60,039 nucleotides of DNA. It comes from Methanothrix harundinacea (GTDB lineage Archaea > Halobacteriota > Methanosarcinia > Methanotrichales > Methanotrichaceae). The translations under genes and the position numbers were made by a program. Location: assembly GCA_002502785.1 (NCBI GenBank), contig DAQG01000088.1, positions 1-60,039 of the forward strand. The letters are read 5' to 3'. Shown piece by piece: positions 34,537 through 42,033 of the stretch. Every line of letters begins with the position of its first letter. Within the stretch, counting starts at the first letter, position 1. The notes beneath the pieces are model-generated. The model was not told the DNA's origin. It searched no databases and worked only from the letters and a program-made list of their open reading frames with translations.

Positions 34537-36060
34537 ATGACGGGAGAAAAACCGATAGCATTTATGAGCTATTCCCACTTCTATGATGAGCACGATGGTG
34601 GGGCCCTAACTACCTTTTGCCAACGTCTGAGCGGCGAAGTGCGCGTCCACACCGGAGAGGACTTTTCCATATTCCAGGATCGAAAAGATATAAAGTGGGG
34701 ACAGGCTTGGAAGGCACGGGTTGATGAGTCACTCAATGAGGTTACTTTCCTTATACCCATCACCACTCCTAATTTCTTCAAGAGCGATAATTGTCGCAAC
34801 GAATTGAATCAATTTCTTGAGCGAGAAAAAACTCTGGGGCGAGAAGATCTCATCCTCCCGGTTTATTATATCGAGACGCCGTTGCTTAAAGACAGCATCC
34901 GGCGAAAGGAAGACGAGCTGGCCCAAATAATAAACGACCGACAATATGTGAATTGGAGGGAGTTGAGGTTTGAGTCCTTTGGCTCTTCAGAGGCTCGTAA
35001 AAAGATGGCAGCTCTGGCAGTTCAGATCCGTGATGCTTTAGAGGAGCGTGTTTCCCCACCACCAAAAATCGACGAGCCCAAGAAATATATCCATCGTGCA
35101 TCCAAAAGAAATTCTATACTTATAGTTGATCCAATGTGCCGCGGCGACTACGCCACCATACCTGAAGCTATCGAAGCGGCAAACCCAGGAGACATAATTT
35201 TGGTCCGTCCTGGGCTCTATCAGGAGGGACTCGTAATCGACAAGCCCTTGGAGATCGTCGGCGAAGGTGAACGATACGAGATCGAGGTCCAGGCAACAGG
35301 ACGTAACGCCCTCGTCTTCAGAACCACTAACGGACGGGTAGCAAATCTGACCCTGCGCCAGATGGGGGGAGGGAACTGGTATTGCGTAGACATCGCTAAG
35401 GGTAGGCTGATTCTGGAGGACTGCGACATATCCAGCCAGAGTTCGGTTTGCGTCGCCATTCACAACGGAGCAGATCCGCGCCTACGCCGCAACAAGATTC
35501 ATGACGGGAAGAGCTCAGGAGTATTCGTCTATGAGAACGGCAAGGGAACGCTGGAAGAGAACGAGATATTCGGGAATTCTCAACCCGGTGTGGCGATCAT
35601 CACAGGCGGGAACCCGACACTACGCCGTAACAAGATTCATGACGGTAAGAACACCGGAGTATTTGTCTACAAGAACGGCAAGGGAACGCTGGAAGAGAAC
35701 GAGATATTCAGGAATTCTCAACCCGGTGTAGATATCGCCACAGGCGGGAACCCGACACTATGCCGTAACAAGATTCATGACGGTAAAAACGCTGGAGTAT
35801 TCGTCTACGAAAACGGGGAGGGAACGCTGGAAGAAAACGAGATATTCGAGAATTCTCAACCCGGTGTGGCAATCACTACAGGTGGGAACCCGACACTACG
35901 CCGAAACAAGATCAACAAGAACAAATTCCAAGCCATCTATATTTGCGAAGGTGGTGGCGGCGTCATCGAAGATAACGACCTGCGCGATAATGCCACTGGT
36001 GCTTGGTATATATCCGCCGATAGCGAACCGAACGTCAAACGCGCCCGTAACCTCGAATGA
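34537..36060 (+). CDS. TIR domain fused to parallel beta-helix repeats
   Basis: A 507-residue protein. Residues 5-150 are a TIR domain: IAFMSYSHFYDEHDGG, then RKDIKWGQAW, and DNCRNELNQF with Glu89 at the position of the NADase glutamate. After a linker (about 150-195), residues 195-500 form a right-handed beta-helix of pectate-lyase/CASH type, opening with YATIPEAIEAANPGDIILV. It includes about three near-identical 46-residue units. The TIR half could consume NAD+ or make a cyclic nucleotide signal, and the beta-helix could bind a glycan or act as a sensor. No signal peptide, so it is cytosolic. It is preceded by the DUF4231 gene. Confidence 0.85.
   Translation: MTGEKPIAFMSYSHFYDEHDGGALTTFCQRLSGEVRVHTGEDFSIFQDRKDIKWGQAWKARVDESLNEVTFLIPITTPNFFKSDNCRNELNQFLEREKTLGREDLILPVYYIETPLLKDSIRRKEDELAQIINDRQYVNWRELRFESFGSSEARKKMAALAVQIRDALEERVSPPPKIDEPKKYIHRASKRNSILIVDPMCRGDYATIPEAIEAANPGDIILVRPGLYQEGLVIDKPLEIVGEGERYEIEVQATGRNALVFRTTNGRVANLTLRQMGGGNWYCVDIAKGRLILEDCDISSQSSVCVAIHNGADPRLRRNKIHDGKSSGVFVYENGKGTLEENEIFGNSQPGVAIITGGNPTLRRNKIHDGKNTGVFVYKNGKGTLEENEIFRNSQPGVDIATGGNPTLCRNKIHDGKNAGVFVYENGEGTLEENEIFENSQPGVAITTGGNPTLRRNKINKNKFQAIYICEGGGGVIEDNDLRDNATGAWYISADSEPNVKRARNLE
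35464..35931 (+). repeat. 138-bp tandem repeats inside the TIR/beta-helix gene
   Basis: Units begin with GGAGTATT at 35518, 35656 and 35794, exactly 138 bases apart. Each encodes 46 residues with the pattern GVFVYENG, GTLEENEIF, SQPGV, GGNPTLRRNKIHDGKN. Partial units flank both sides. Conservation at the DNA level is high, pointing to recent expansion or gene conversion. Confidence 0.9.
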
Positions 36061-36093
36061 ACCCCAGAAAATAGATCCGACCGAGAGGTTCGC

Positions 36094-36558
36094 TCAACCC
36101 CTCTCGATCATCGTCCCGACGCCCGTGTCAGTGAATAGCACCAGAAGGAGGGCGTGAGGCCTTCTCCCGTCGACTATGTGAGCCGACTGAACCCCGCCCT
36201 CGACGGCCTTGACGCAGGCCTCGACCTTCGGGATCATCCCGCCGGTGATCACCTTCTCGTTGACCTGCCTCCTGAAGTCGGAGATCTTGAAGCTCGATAT
36301 GACGCTGTTGGGGTCCTCGGGCTTGAGCTTGACGCCCTCGACATCCGTCACCGAGATCAGCTTCTTTGCGTTTAGGGCGATGGCGATCACCCCGGCAGCG
36401 GTGTCGGCGTTGACTTTCAGATTGTTTCCCTCGCCGTCGACGGCTATGGGGGATATCACGGGGATGTACTCCTTCCCGGCGGTGATCATGATTATCTCCG
36501 GGTTCACCCGGACGACCTCGCCGACCCAGCCTAGGTCGATGGGCAGATCCTCACCCAT
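36094..36558 (-). pseudogene. argB: Truncated acetylglutamate kinase (argB), C-terminal half
   Basis: From ATG 36558 the frame encodes about 154 residues that match the C-terminal half of ArgB: DLGWVGEVVRVN, IPVISPIAVDGEGNNLKVNADTAAG, TDVEGV, GGMIPKVEAC and HIVDGRRPHALLL. It ends normally (GTMIERG). The N-terminal half, about 130 residues with the GG-type phosphate-binding and acetylglutamate-binding loops, is absent. The frame continues upstream to 36672, but those 40 residues look unrelated. A full ArgB has about 290 residues, so this cannot be an active kinase alone. A functional argB must be elsewhere if arginine is made. Confidence 0.75.
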
Positions 36559-36652
36559 ATTAAAGCGAATATATCGACGCCAGTCCGACCGACAAAGACG
36601 CTGAGCGTGCAGTCGGATAGCCCGGCCCGCACACTCCAGCATCATCGTCATC

Positions 36653-37948
36653 TCACTCCTCGTTCTGACCATCTATATAGTCTCGTAGCCATCCTGTTTC
36701 ATCTGCATACCAGGTGTAGAGCCCATCAGCCCCCAAAAACCTCTTCATTACCTCGTTACCCTCCACTTCGAGGTCCAAATCCTCAAATTCCTCCGGATGG
36801 AAGATTTTGGCAAAGTACATCGTTTCTGGGATATACCTTTGAATCGGGTATCCCCTCGCGGTGGACGCACAGTAATAGACGCTGCCGGTCTTTACAGCAT
36901 TGACGGTCTGCAATACCGGATCGGCCAGCACATCCGCCACAGTGATCTGCGTCTCAGATGGCGGATTGATCGAATGGCACTTTATGAGGATTATGTCGGG
37001 ATTCCATGCGATAATCTGCTCCTTTGAAACGTCGAATTCGGAGTAGGTATCGAAAGTGGGGCAATCCTTTGCTGCATTTACGCCGCCTGCCAGATCAATG
37101 ACATCGTAATACCCGGTTTTCGTAAAACCGCCCATATTGCCACCATCGCGAGCTGCGTAGTATACGACCGGCTTTTCACCATCCGACATCGCCGACGTGA
37201 TCTCTGTCACTTCCGCCATCTTTCCCTTCATGTACAAAGTCAGATCTTCAGCCTCGTCCTCTTTTCCTAATACCAGCCCGATCAGTCTGATCTGATCATA
37301 AAAGCCGGAACCCCCATAATAACCTTCATAACGTCCGGCTACAACTGGAATGCCGGTCTTCTCCTGCAAAGCGTCATGATCGAGGTCGTTACCAGCTATG
37401 ATCACATCCGGTTTCAAGGATATTATCGACTCAACATTTACGGTAGAACCCCAACCAACATTTTCGACACTTTCTAGAAGGTCTCCATCGCATGCAAACG
37501 CCAGCTCGCCGATGCACGAGTCGATGGAGGGAACACCTGGCGTTCTACTAAACTCGGATCCAACTAGCTGATCACATCCATCGAGGGCAATGATCACCCG
37601 GGTACATGGCAGAGCACAGGAAACCACCCGCTCGATCGGCCTCGGCACTGTAACGGCCCGGCCTGCCATGTCGATCAGTGTCAGCTCCTTCTCCTCACCA
37701 CGTATGATCAGCTCTATCTGAGTTATGTCATTCTCGTCGACGTTGCCATCGTAATTAGCATCTGCCAGCTCAGTCACTTCGTTCGTTCCGGAGATTATCC
37801 CTTCTACATATGCGATATCATCCTCGTCTATCGTATCATCCACATTCGCGTCACCGAAGATGCCCAGCGCACAATCAGCTGCGCCCGCATGCATAACCAT
37901 CAGCAACATGCAAAACATCATCACCAATACAAAGACAGTTTCTCTCAT
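36653..37948 (-). CDS. Dockerin-fused metal-chelate ABC binding protein
   Basis: A 431-residue exported protein. Residues 1-23 are a signal peptide. Residues 28-85 form a type I dockerin with two calcium loops, DANVDDTIDEDD (33-44) and DANYDGNVDEND (63-74). Residues 90-430 are a periplasmic-binding fold of the FecB/BtuF type (IDMAGRAVTVPRPIERVVS, SLKPDVIIAG), which carries iron-siderophore, cobalamin or related chelates. No permease or ATPase genes are adjacent. The dockerin could tether it to a cohesin on the envelope. The C-terminus overlaps the upstream extension of the argB remnant. Confidence 0.9.
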   Translation of the reverse strand: MRETVFVLVMMFCMLLMVMHAGAADCALGIFGDANVDDTIDEDDIAYVEGIISGTNEVTELADANYDGNVDENDITQIELIIRGEEKELTLIDMAGRAVTVPRPIERVVSCALPCTRVIIALDGCDQLVGSEFSRTPGVPSIDSCIGELAFACDGDLLESVENVGWGSTVNVESIISLKPDVIIAGNDLDHDALQEKTGIPVVAGRYEGYYGGSGFYDQIRLIGLVLGKEDEAEDLTLYMKGKMAEVTEITSAMSDGEKPVVYYAARDGGNMGGFTKTGYYDVIDLAGGVNAAKDCPTFDTYSEFDVSKEQIIAWNPDIILIKCHSINPPSETQITVADVLADPVLQTVNAVKTGSVYYCASTARGYPIQRYIPETMYFAKIFHPEEFEDLDLEVEGNEVMKRFLGADGLYTWYADETGWLRDYIDGQNEE

Positions 37949-38464
37949 TCTGCTACCTCTTAATCCAACACCAAACGGCCTGTGTGTAATATCAATAGCA
38001 CATTAGAACCTCTTTAGTAATACGAAATACTTAATTTGTGCAAATAAATCTCATTAAAACCTCTAATATATAGCGTTTTCTGCTTTGTGGTGTTCTGCCA
38101 ATTACGCGTTTAATGCGTCTGGCGTCATAGCGAATCTTAGGCCGTGTATTTAATTCGTTAAACTGACAATTCAAGGGTAATCTACTATGAGATACGATTT
38201 GTTAAAAAAAAAGCCTGATGCACTCATTTCGATCAAGTTAATTTCACGGGAGGTACTATTAAGATTGTTGCTACGTTCTGATTCGTGACATAATCTACGA
38301 CAGATTATGTGGAATTTGGCGTTAATATTTAATTGATTTCGGCAGCCTTCGAGATGACATTCCCCGAACTCGCCGACCATACCGCTGTCACCCTTTCCAG
38401 CAGACTCCTGAACCTCGCCGAAACTATTTTATCCCACTGAAGGTATAAATGGAAGTTGAATTGA
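37949..38464. other. AT-rich intergenic region
   Basis: About 510 bases between two divergent secreted-protein genes. It holds a 9-base inverted repeat at 38288-38310, and scattered A/T runs that could serve as TATA boxes in both directions (for example near 38011-38045 and 38320-38336). No protein frame looks real. Confidence 0.5.
38288..38310. repeat. Perfect inverted repeat upstream of the TPR gene
   Basis: ACATAATCT and AGATTATGT, perfect 9-base arms with a 5-base loop, lie 155 bases before the start of the TPR gene. The AT-rich arms suit a protein-binding site better than a stable RNA hairpin. Role unknown. Confidence 0.5.
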
Positions 38465-39421
38465 ATGATGTCAAGATATCTCTCGGCAATGCTGATCTGC
38501 ATAATTTGCATATTTCTCGCCCTTCAGGCGGCGGCGATCGATCCGGACGCCGGTGGAGCCGATCCGGCGGACGCCGTCGATCTGAACAACAGGGGCCTCG
38601 CCCTCTACGCCTCTGGCGACCTCGAAGAAGCCGAGAGGTGCTTTGAGAGGGCCCTAGAGATCGCCGAGAGAGTATACGGCCCTGACCACCCCAACGTCGC
38701 CACCATCGTCAACAACCTCGGCCTCTCCTTTCGAGACTCGGGCGATGCAGCAGGCGCCAAGGTCTGTTTCGAAAGGTCTCTTGATATCGGTGAGAGGGCT
38801 TACGGCCCGGACCACCCTATGGTGGCCACCTACCTCAACAACCTCGGCCTCGTCCTCCGGGACATGGGAGACCTTGCAGGCGCCAAAAGCTGTTTTGAGA
38901 GGGCCATCGAGATCGACGAGAGGGTATACGGCCCAGACCACCCCAACGTCGCCATAAACGTCAACAACCTCGGCCTCGTCCTGCAGGATATGGGAGACCT
39001 TCCGGGCGCAAAAGCCTGCTTTGAGAGGGCGGTTGAAATCGACGAGCAGGCCTTTGGCCCAGACCACCCCAACGTCGCCACCGACGTCAACAACCTCGGC
39101 GGGGTCCTGTGGGACCTGGGCGACCTTCCGGGCTCAAAAGCCTGCTTCGAGCGGGCCCTGGCAATCGGCGAGGGGGCCTACGGTCCCGACCACCCGATGG
39201 TGGCCACCACCGTCAACAACTTGGGCTGGGTCCTCCGGGAGATGGGAGACCTTCCGGGCGCAAAGGCCTGCTTCGAGCGGGCTCTGGAGATCGGCGAGAG
39301 GGAACGCGGCCCCGACCATCCGATGGTGGCGACCTACTCCGACAACCTCGACCTCGTCCTCAGGGAGATGAGGTGGCAAGAGATGGCCAAATTATGCTTG
39401 GGGGACAACTCGACAACCTAG
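38465..39421 (+). CDS. Secreted TPR-repeat protein
   Basis: A 318-residue protein with a signal peptide (hydrophobic 6-22, cleaved near AAA) and about six tandem 42-residue TPR repeats of the kinesin-light-chain type (YGPDHPNVAT, VNNLGLVL, GDLPGAKACFERALEI). Each unit is 126 bases and DNA-level similarity is high, as in recently expanded arrays. It probably binds peptides or proteins outside the membrane. The last repeat is degenerate (REMRWQEMAKLC) and caps the array. No TM anchor is seen. Confidence 0.88.
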   Translation: MMSRYLSAMLICIICIFLALQAAAIDPDAGGADPADAVDLNNRGLALYASGDLEEAERCFERALEIAERVYGPDHPNVATIVNNLGLSFRDSGDAAGAKVCFERSLDIGERAYGPDHPMVATYLNNLGLVLRDMGDLAGAKSCFERAIEIDERVYGPDHPNVAINVNNLGLVLQDMGDLPGAKACFERAVEIDEQAFGPDHPNVATDVNNLGGVLWDLGDLPGSKACFERALAIGEGAYGPDHPMVATTVNNLGWVLREMGDLPGAKACFERALEIGERERGPDHPMVATYSDNLDLVLREMRWQEMAKLCLGDNSTT

Positions 39422-39655
39422 CGGAGACTTCCCGGGAGAGATGGCGCCCTAAAATCGCCCTCAGGCATTTCTCGGACCGCTATCGGAACAATCTCAGAAC
39501 GATCTCGGACGACTATTGAACGACTATCAAACCGCAAAACCCGAAGAAAACGCGACCAAGAAAATTATTTATTTCGTATAGGTGTTAATTAAAATAAAGA
39601 TTGATTAAATTGCGTTGATTAATAACTATGTCCGAACTCCAGGAGTCGATGCCCT

Positions 39656-40078
39656 ATGCCCATCATAGAAGACTATGAAAAGCTGAGAGAGATCCTGAGA
39701 AATTGCAGAACCGTCGCCGTCGTCGGTATATCTCCCGACAACTACAGGCCGAGTTACTTCGTCTCGGAGGTGGTGAAAAGATACGGCTTCAAGATGTACT
39801 TCATAAACCCCGAGCACGAGGGAGAAACGATCCTGGAAGAGAAGGTCCTCGGATCCCTCAAGGACGTTCCCGAAAAGATCGACATCCTGGACATCTTCAG
39901 AAGGCCCGAGGCCATCTTTGCCCTAGCTGAGGAGGCCCGAGAGGTCGGCTTTGAGACCTTCTGGCTCCAGCCGGGGACCGAGAACTGGGAGGTGATCGAG
40001 GCCCTGGACCGGGAGGGAAGAAACGTGGTCCCAGGCCTCTGCATCAAGACCTGCTGCCAGCTCCAGCTCCGAGATTGA
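39656..40078 (+). CDS. CoA-binding domain protein (YccU-type)
   Basis: A 140-residue Rossmann-fold protein resembling the CoA-binding domain of succinyl-CoA synthetase. It has VAVVGISPDNYRPSYFV at the nucleotide loop and the closing VVPGLCIKTCCQ. Standalone members bind CoA or are redox-regulated. Their reaction is unknown. The DJ-1/PfpI gene follows after 54 bases, on the same strand, suggesting a shared transcript in oxidative or metabolite repair. Confidence 0.85.
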   Translation: MPIIEDYEKLREILRNCRTVAVVGISPDNYRPSYFVSEVVKRYGFKMYFINPEHEGETILEEKVLGSLKDVPEKIDILDIFRRPEAIFALAEEAREVGFETFWLQPGTENWEVIEALDREGRNVVPGLCIKTCCQLQLRD

Positions 40079-40132
40079 CGGAGAAAGAACGACTGAGGAA
40101 CACCGAGAACGGGAAGAAGAGGTGACAAGGAT

Positions 40133-40660
40133 ATGGAACTTAGAGATAAGAAAGTCGCACTGCTGGTGGCGAAGGATTACGAGGACCCAGAGTTCTGGTA
40201 CCCCTACTACAGGATGATGGAGGCTGGGGCCCAGGTGATCGTCGTCGGGACTGCCGACGGCGACGGAGTCGTGGCGAGCAAGCACGGCTACCCAGCCGAG
40301 ATCGATCTTCGAGCAGACGTGGCCCTGATCGAGGTGGAAGTGTTCGATGGCGTGATAGTTCCCGGAGGCTGGGCCCCGGATAGGCTCAGGAGGTGCGAGA
40401 AGACCCTCGAGCTTGTGAGAGCCCTCTTCGACGACGGAAAGGTGGTGGCCGCCATCTGCCACGGAGCCCAGGTCCTGATCTCGGCAGACATCGTCCGGGG
40501 AAAGAGGATGACCTCGGCCCCAGCGATCAAAGACGACATGAGAAACGCGGGATCGGTCTGGGTCGACGAGGTGGTGGTCGTGGACGGAAATGTGATATCC
40601 TCGAGATCGCCCCCGGATCTGCCCTCCTTCTGCAGGGAGATCATCAAAGCGATGAGGTGA
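40133..40660 (+). CDS. DJ-1/PfpI family protein
   Basis: A 175-residue protein with the class I glutamine amidotransferase-like fold. The nucleophile elbow AAICHGAQVL holds the Cys, and the acidic partner is in AKDYEDPEFWYP. Members act as proteases, deglycases or glyoxalase-like enzymes, which sequence alone does not separate. Confidence 0.87.
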   Translation: MELRDKKVALLVAKDYEDPEFWYPYYRMMEAGAQVIVVGTADGDGVVASKHGYPAEIDLRADVALIEVEVFDGVIVPGGWAPDRLRRCEKTLELVRALFDDGKVVAAICHGAQVLISADIVRGKRMTSAPAIKDDMRNAGSVWVDEVVVVDGNVISSRSPPDLPSFCREIIKAMR

Positions 40661-40696
40661 ACGGCGAAAACGGGTGGCTGAGCTGAAACTACCGGA

Positions 40697-41968
40697 TCAC
40701 CAGCAGATACCCTCTCCTCCGCCGCAGGAGAGAACCCTCCTTCCCTCGATGACCACCCTGGATTTCATATGGTCGAACTCCTCGTCGAGGTTTTTAAACT
40801 CATCCCACTCGGTGATGACGAGACAACCGTCGGCCATTCTGAGAGCATCCTTTGCGCTCTTGCAGTACTCGACCTCGGGCACGATCTTCTCCATGGCGGG
40901 AACGGCGAGAGGATCGTAAGCCGCGACCTTCGCCCCCCTCCTCTTCAGCTCCAAGATCAGGGGGACAGATCTCGCCTCCCGGACGTCATCGGTATCTTTC
41001 TTGAATGCGAGCCCCAAGACGGCGATCCTCTTTCCAGCAAGATTTCCGATCTTACCTTCGAGAAGGTCGACCATCTTCAGTGGCTGGCGCCTGTTGACCT
41101 CCATCACCGACCTCAAGAGGACAGGATCCTCCCCCAGCTCCTCGGCGAGACGCGCAAGGGCAGCAACGTCCTTTGGAAAACAGCTTCCCCCAAACCCGGC
41201 CCCCGCGTCGAGGAAGTGGGGCGATATCCGATGATCCATCCCAACGCCCCGCATCACCTCGTATACGTCGACACCGATCTTCTTGCAAATATTTCCGACC
41301 TCGTTGGAAAAGGATATCTTGGTCGCGAGGAGGGCGTTTGAGGCGTACTTTATCATCTCGGCGGCGGCAAGGCCGGTCCTGACGACTGGGGCGTTCAGCT
41401 TTTCGTAGACAGATTCTACAAGATCTCCGGCCCACCCATCGGTTGCCCCGATCACGATCCTGTCGGGCTTCATGAAGTCCTCGATGGCCACTCCCTCCCT
41501 CAAAAACTCCGGGTTCATGACAAACCCGACCTCATCCGGCTCCCTTCCAGAGCTTTTCATGACCATGGGGACCACAAGCTGCTCCGTCGTCCCCGGGGGA
41601 ACTGTACTCTTCACAACCACGACGTGACGACCCCCGCGGCGACGGAGGGACTCACCTATCGATCCGGCTGCCGAGGATACGACGGAAAGGTCGGCGTTCC
41701 CGTCCGGCAGCGGCGGGGTACCGACGCAGATGAAGGATAGGTCGGACTCGGCGACGCCGTCGTAAAGCGGCGTTGCAACAAGGCGTTTGCCGACGTTCCT
41801 TGCCAGGAGATCTTCAAGCCCCTTCTCGTAGATGGGCGGCTTTCCAGAGTTGATCAGAAGGACCTTCTTTTCGTCTATCTCGACGACCTCAACGATGTGG
41901 CCAAGCTCGGCGAAACAGGCAGCCGAGACCAATCCCACGTAACCCCCGCCCACTATTGAAATTCTCAT
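40697..41968 (-). CDS. UDP-glucose/GDP-mannose dehydrogenase family protein
   Basis: A 423-residue NAD-dependent dehydrogenase that oxidises a nucleotide sugar twice to the uronic acid. It has the Rossmann start IVGGGYVGLVSAACFAELGH, the catalytic Cys in GAGFGGSCFPKDV, and the NPEFLREG motif. UDP-glucose is the likely substrate (UDP-GlcNAc or GDP-mannose are possible). It is 65 bases downstream of aglB on the same strand, so it is likely to supply a uronic acid for the N-glycan. Confidence 0.92.
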   Translation of the reverse strand: MRISIVGGGYVGLVSAACFAELGHIVEVVEIDEKKVLLINSGKPPIYEKGLEDLLARNVGKRLVATPLYDGVAESDLSFICVGTPPLPDGNADLSVVSSAAGSIGESLRRRGGRHVVVVKSTVPPGTTEQLVVPMVMKSSGREPDEVGFVMNPEFLREGVAIEDFMKPDRIVIGATDGWAGDLVESVYEKLNAPVVRTGLAAAEMIKYASNALLATKISFSNEVGNICKKIGVDVYEVMRGVGMDHRISPHFLDAGAGFGGSCFPKDVAALARLAEELGEDPVLLRSVMEVNRRQPLKMVDLLEGKIGNLAGKRIAVLGLAFKKDTDDVREARSVPLILELKRRGAKVAAYDPLAVPAMEKIVPEVEYCKSAKDALRMADGCLVITEWDEFKNLDEEFDHMKSRVVIEGRRVLSCGGGEGICW

Positions 41969-42033
41969 TCAAATCCCCGATATTGCTCGATCAGCCCAAA
42001 AGAGGGCCCATGCTATAAAATGCTTTCAAAATG

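Noticed and set aside
38171..38511. Minus-strand frames in the 37949-38464 gap
   Set aside because: Short, overlapping each other, without motifs or ribosome sites. The region looks regulatory.
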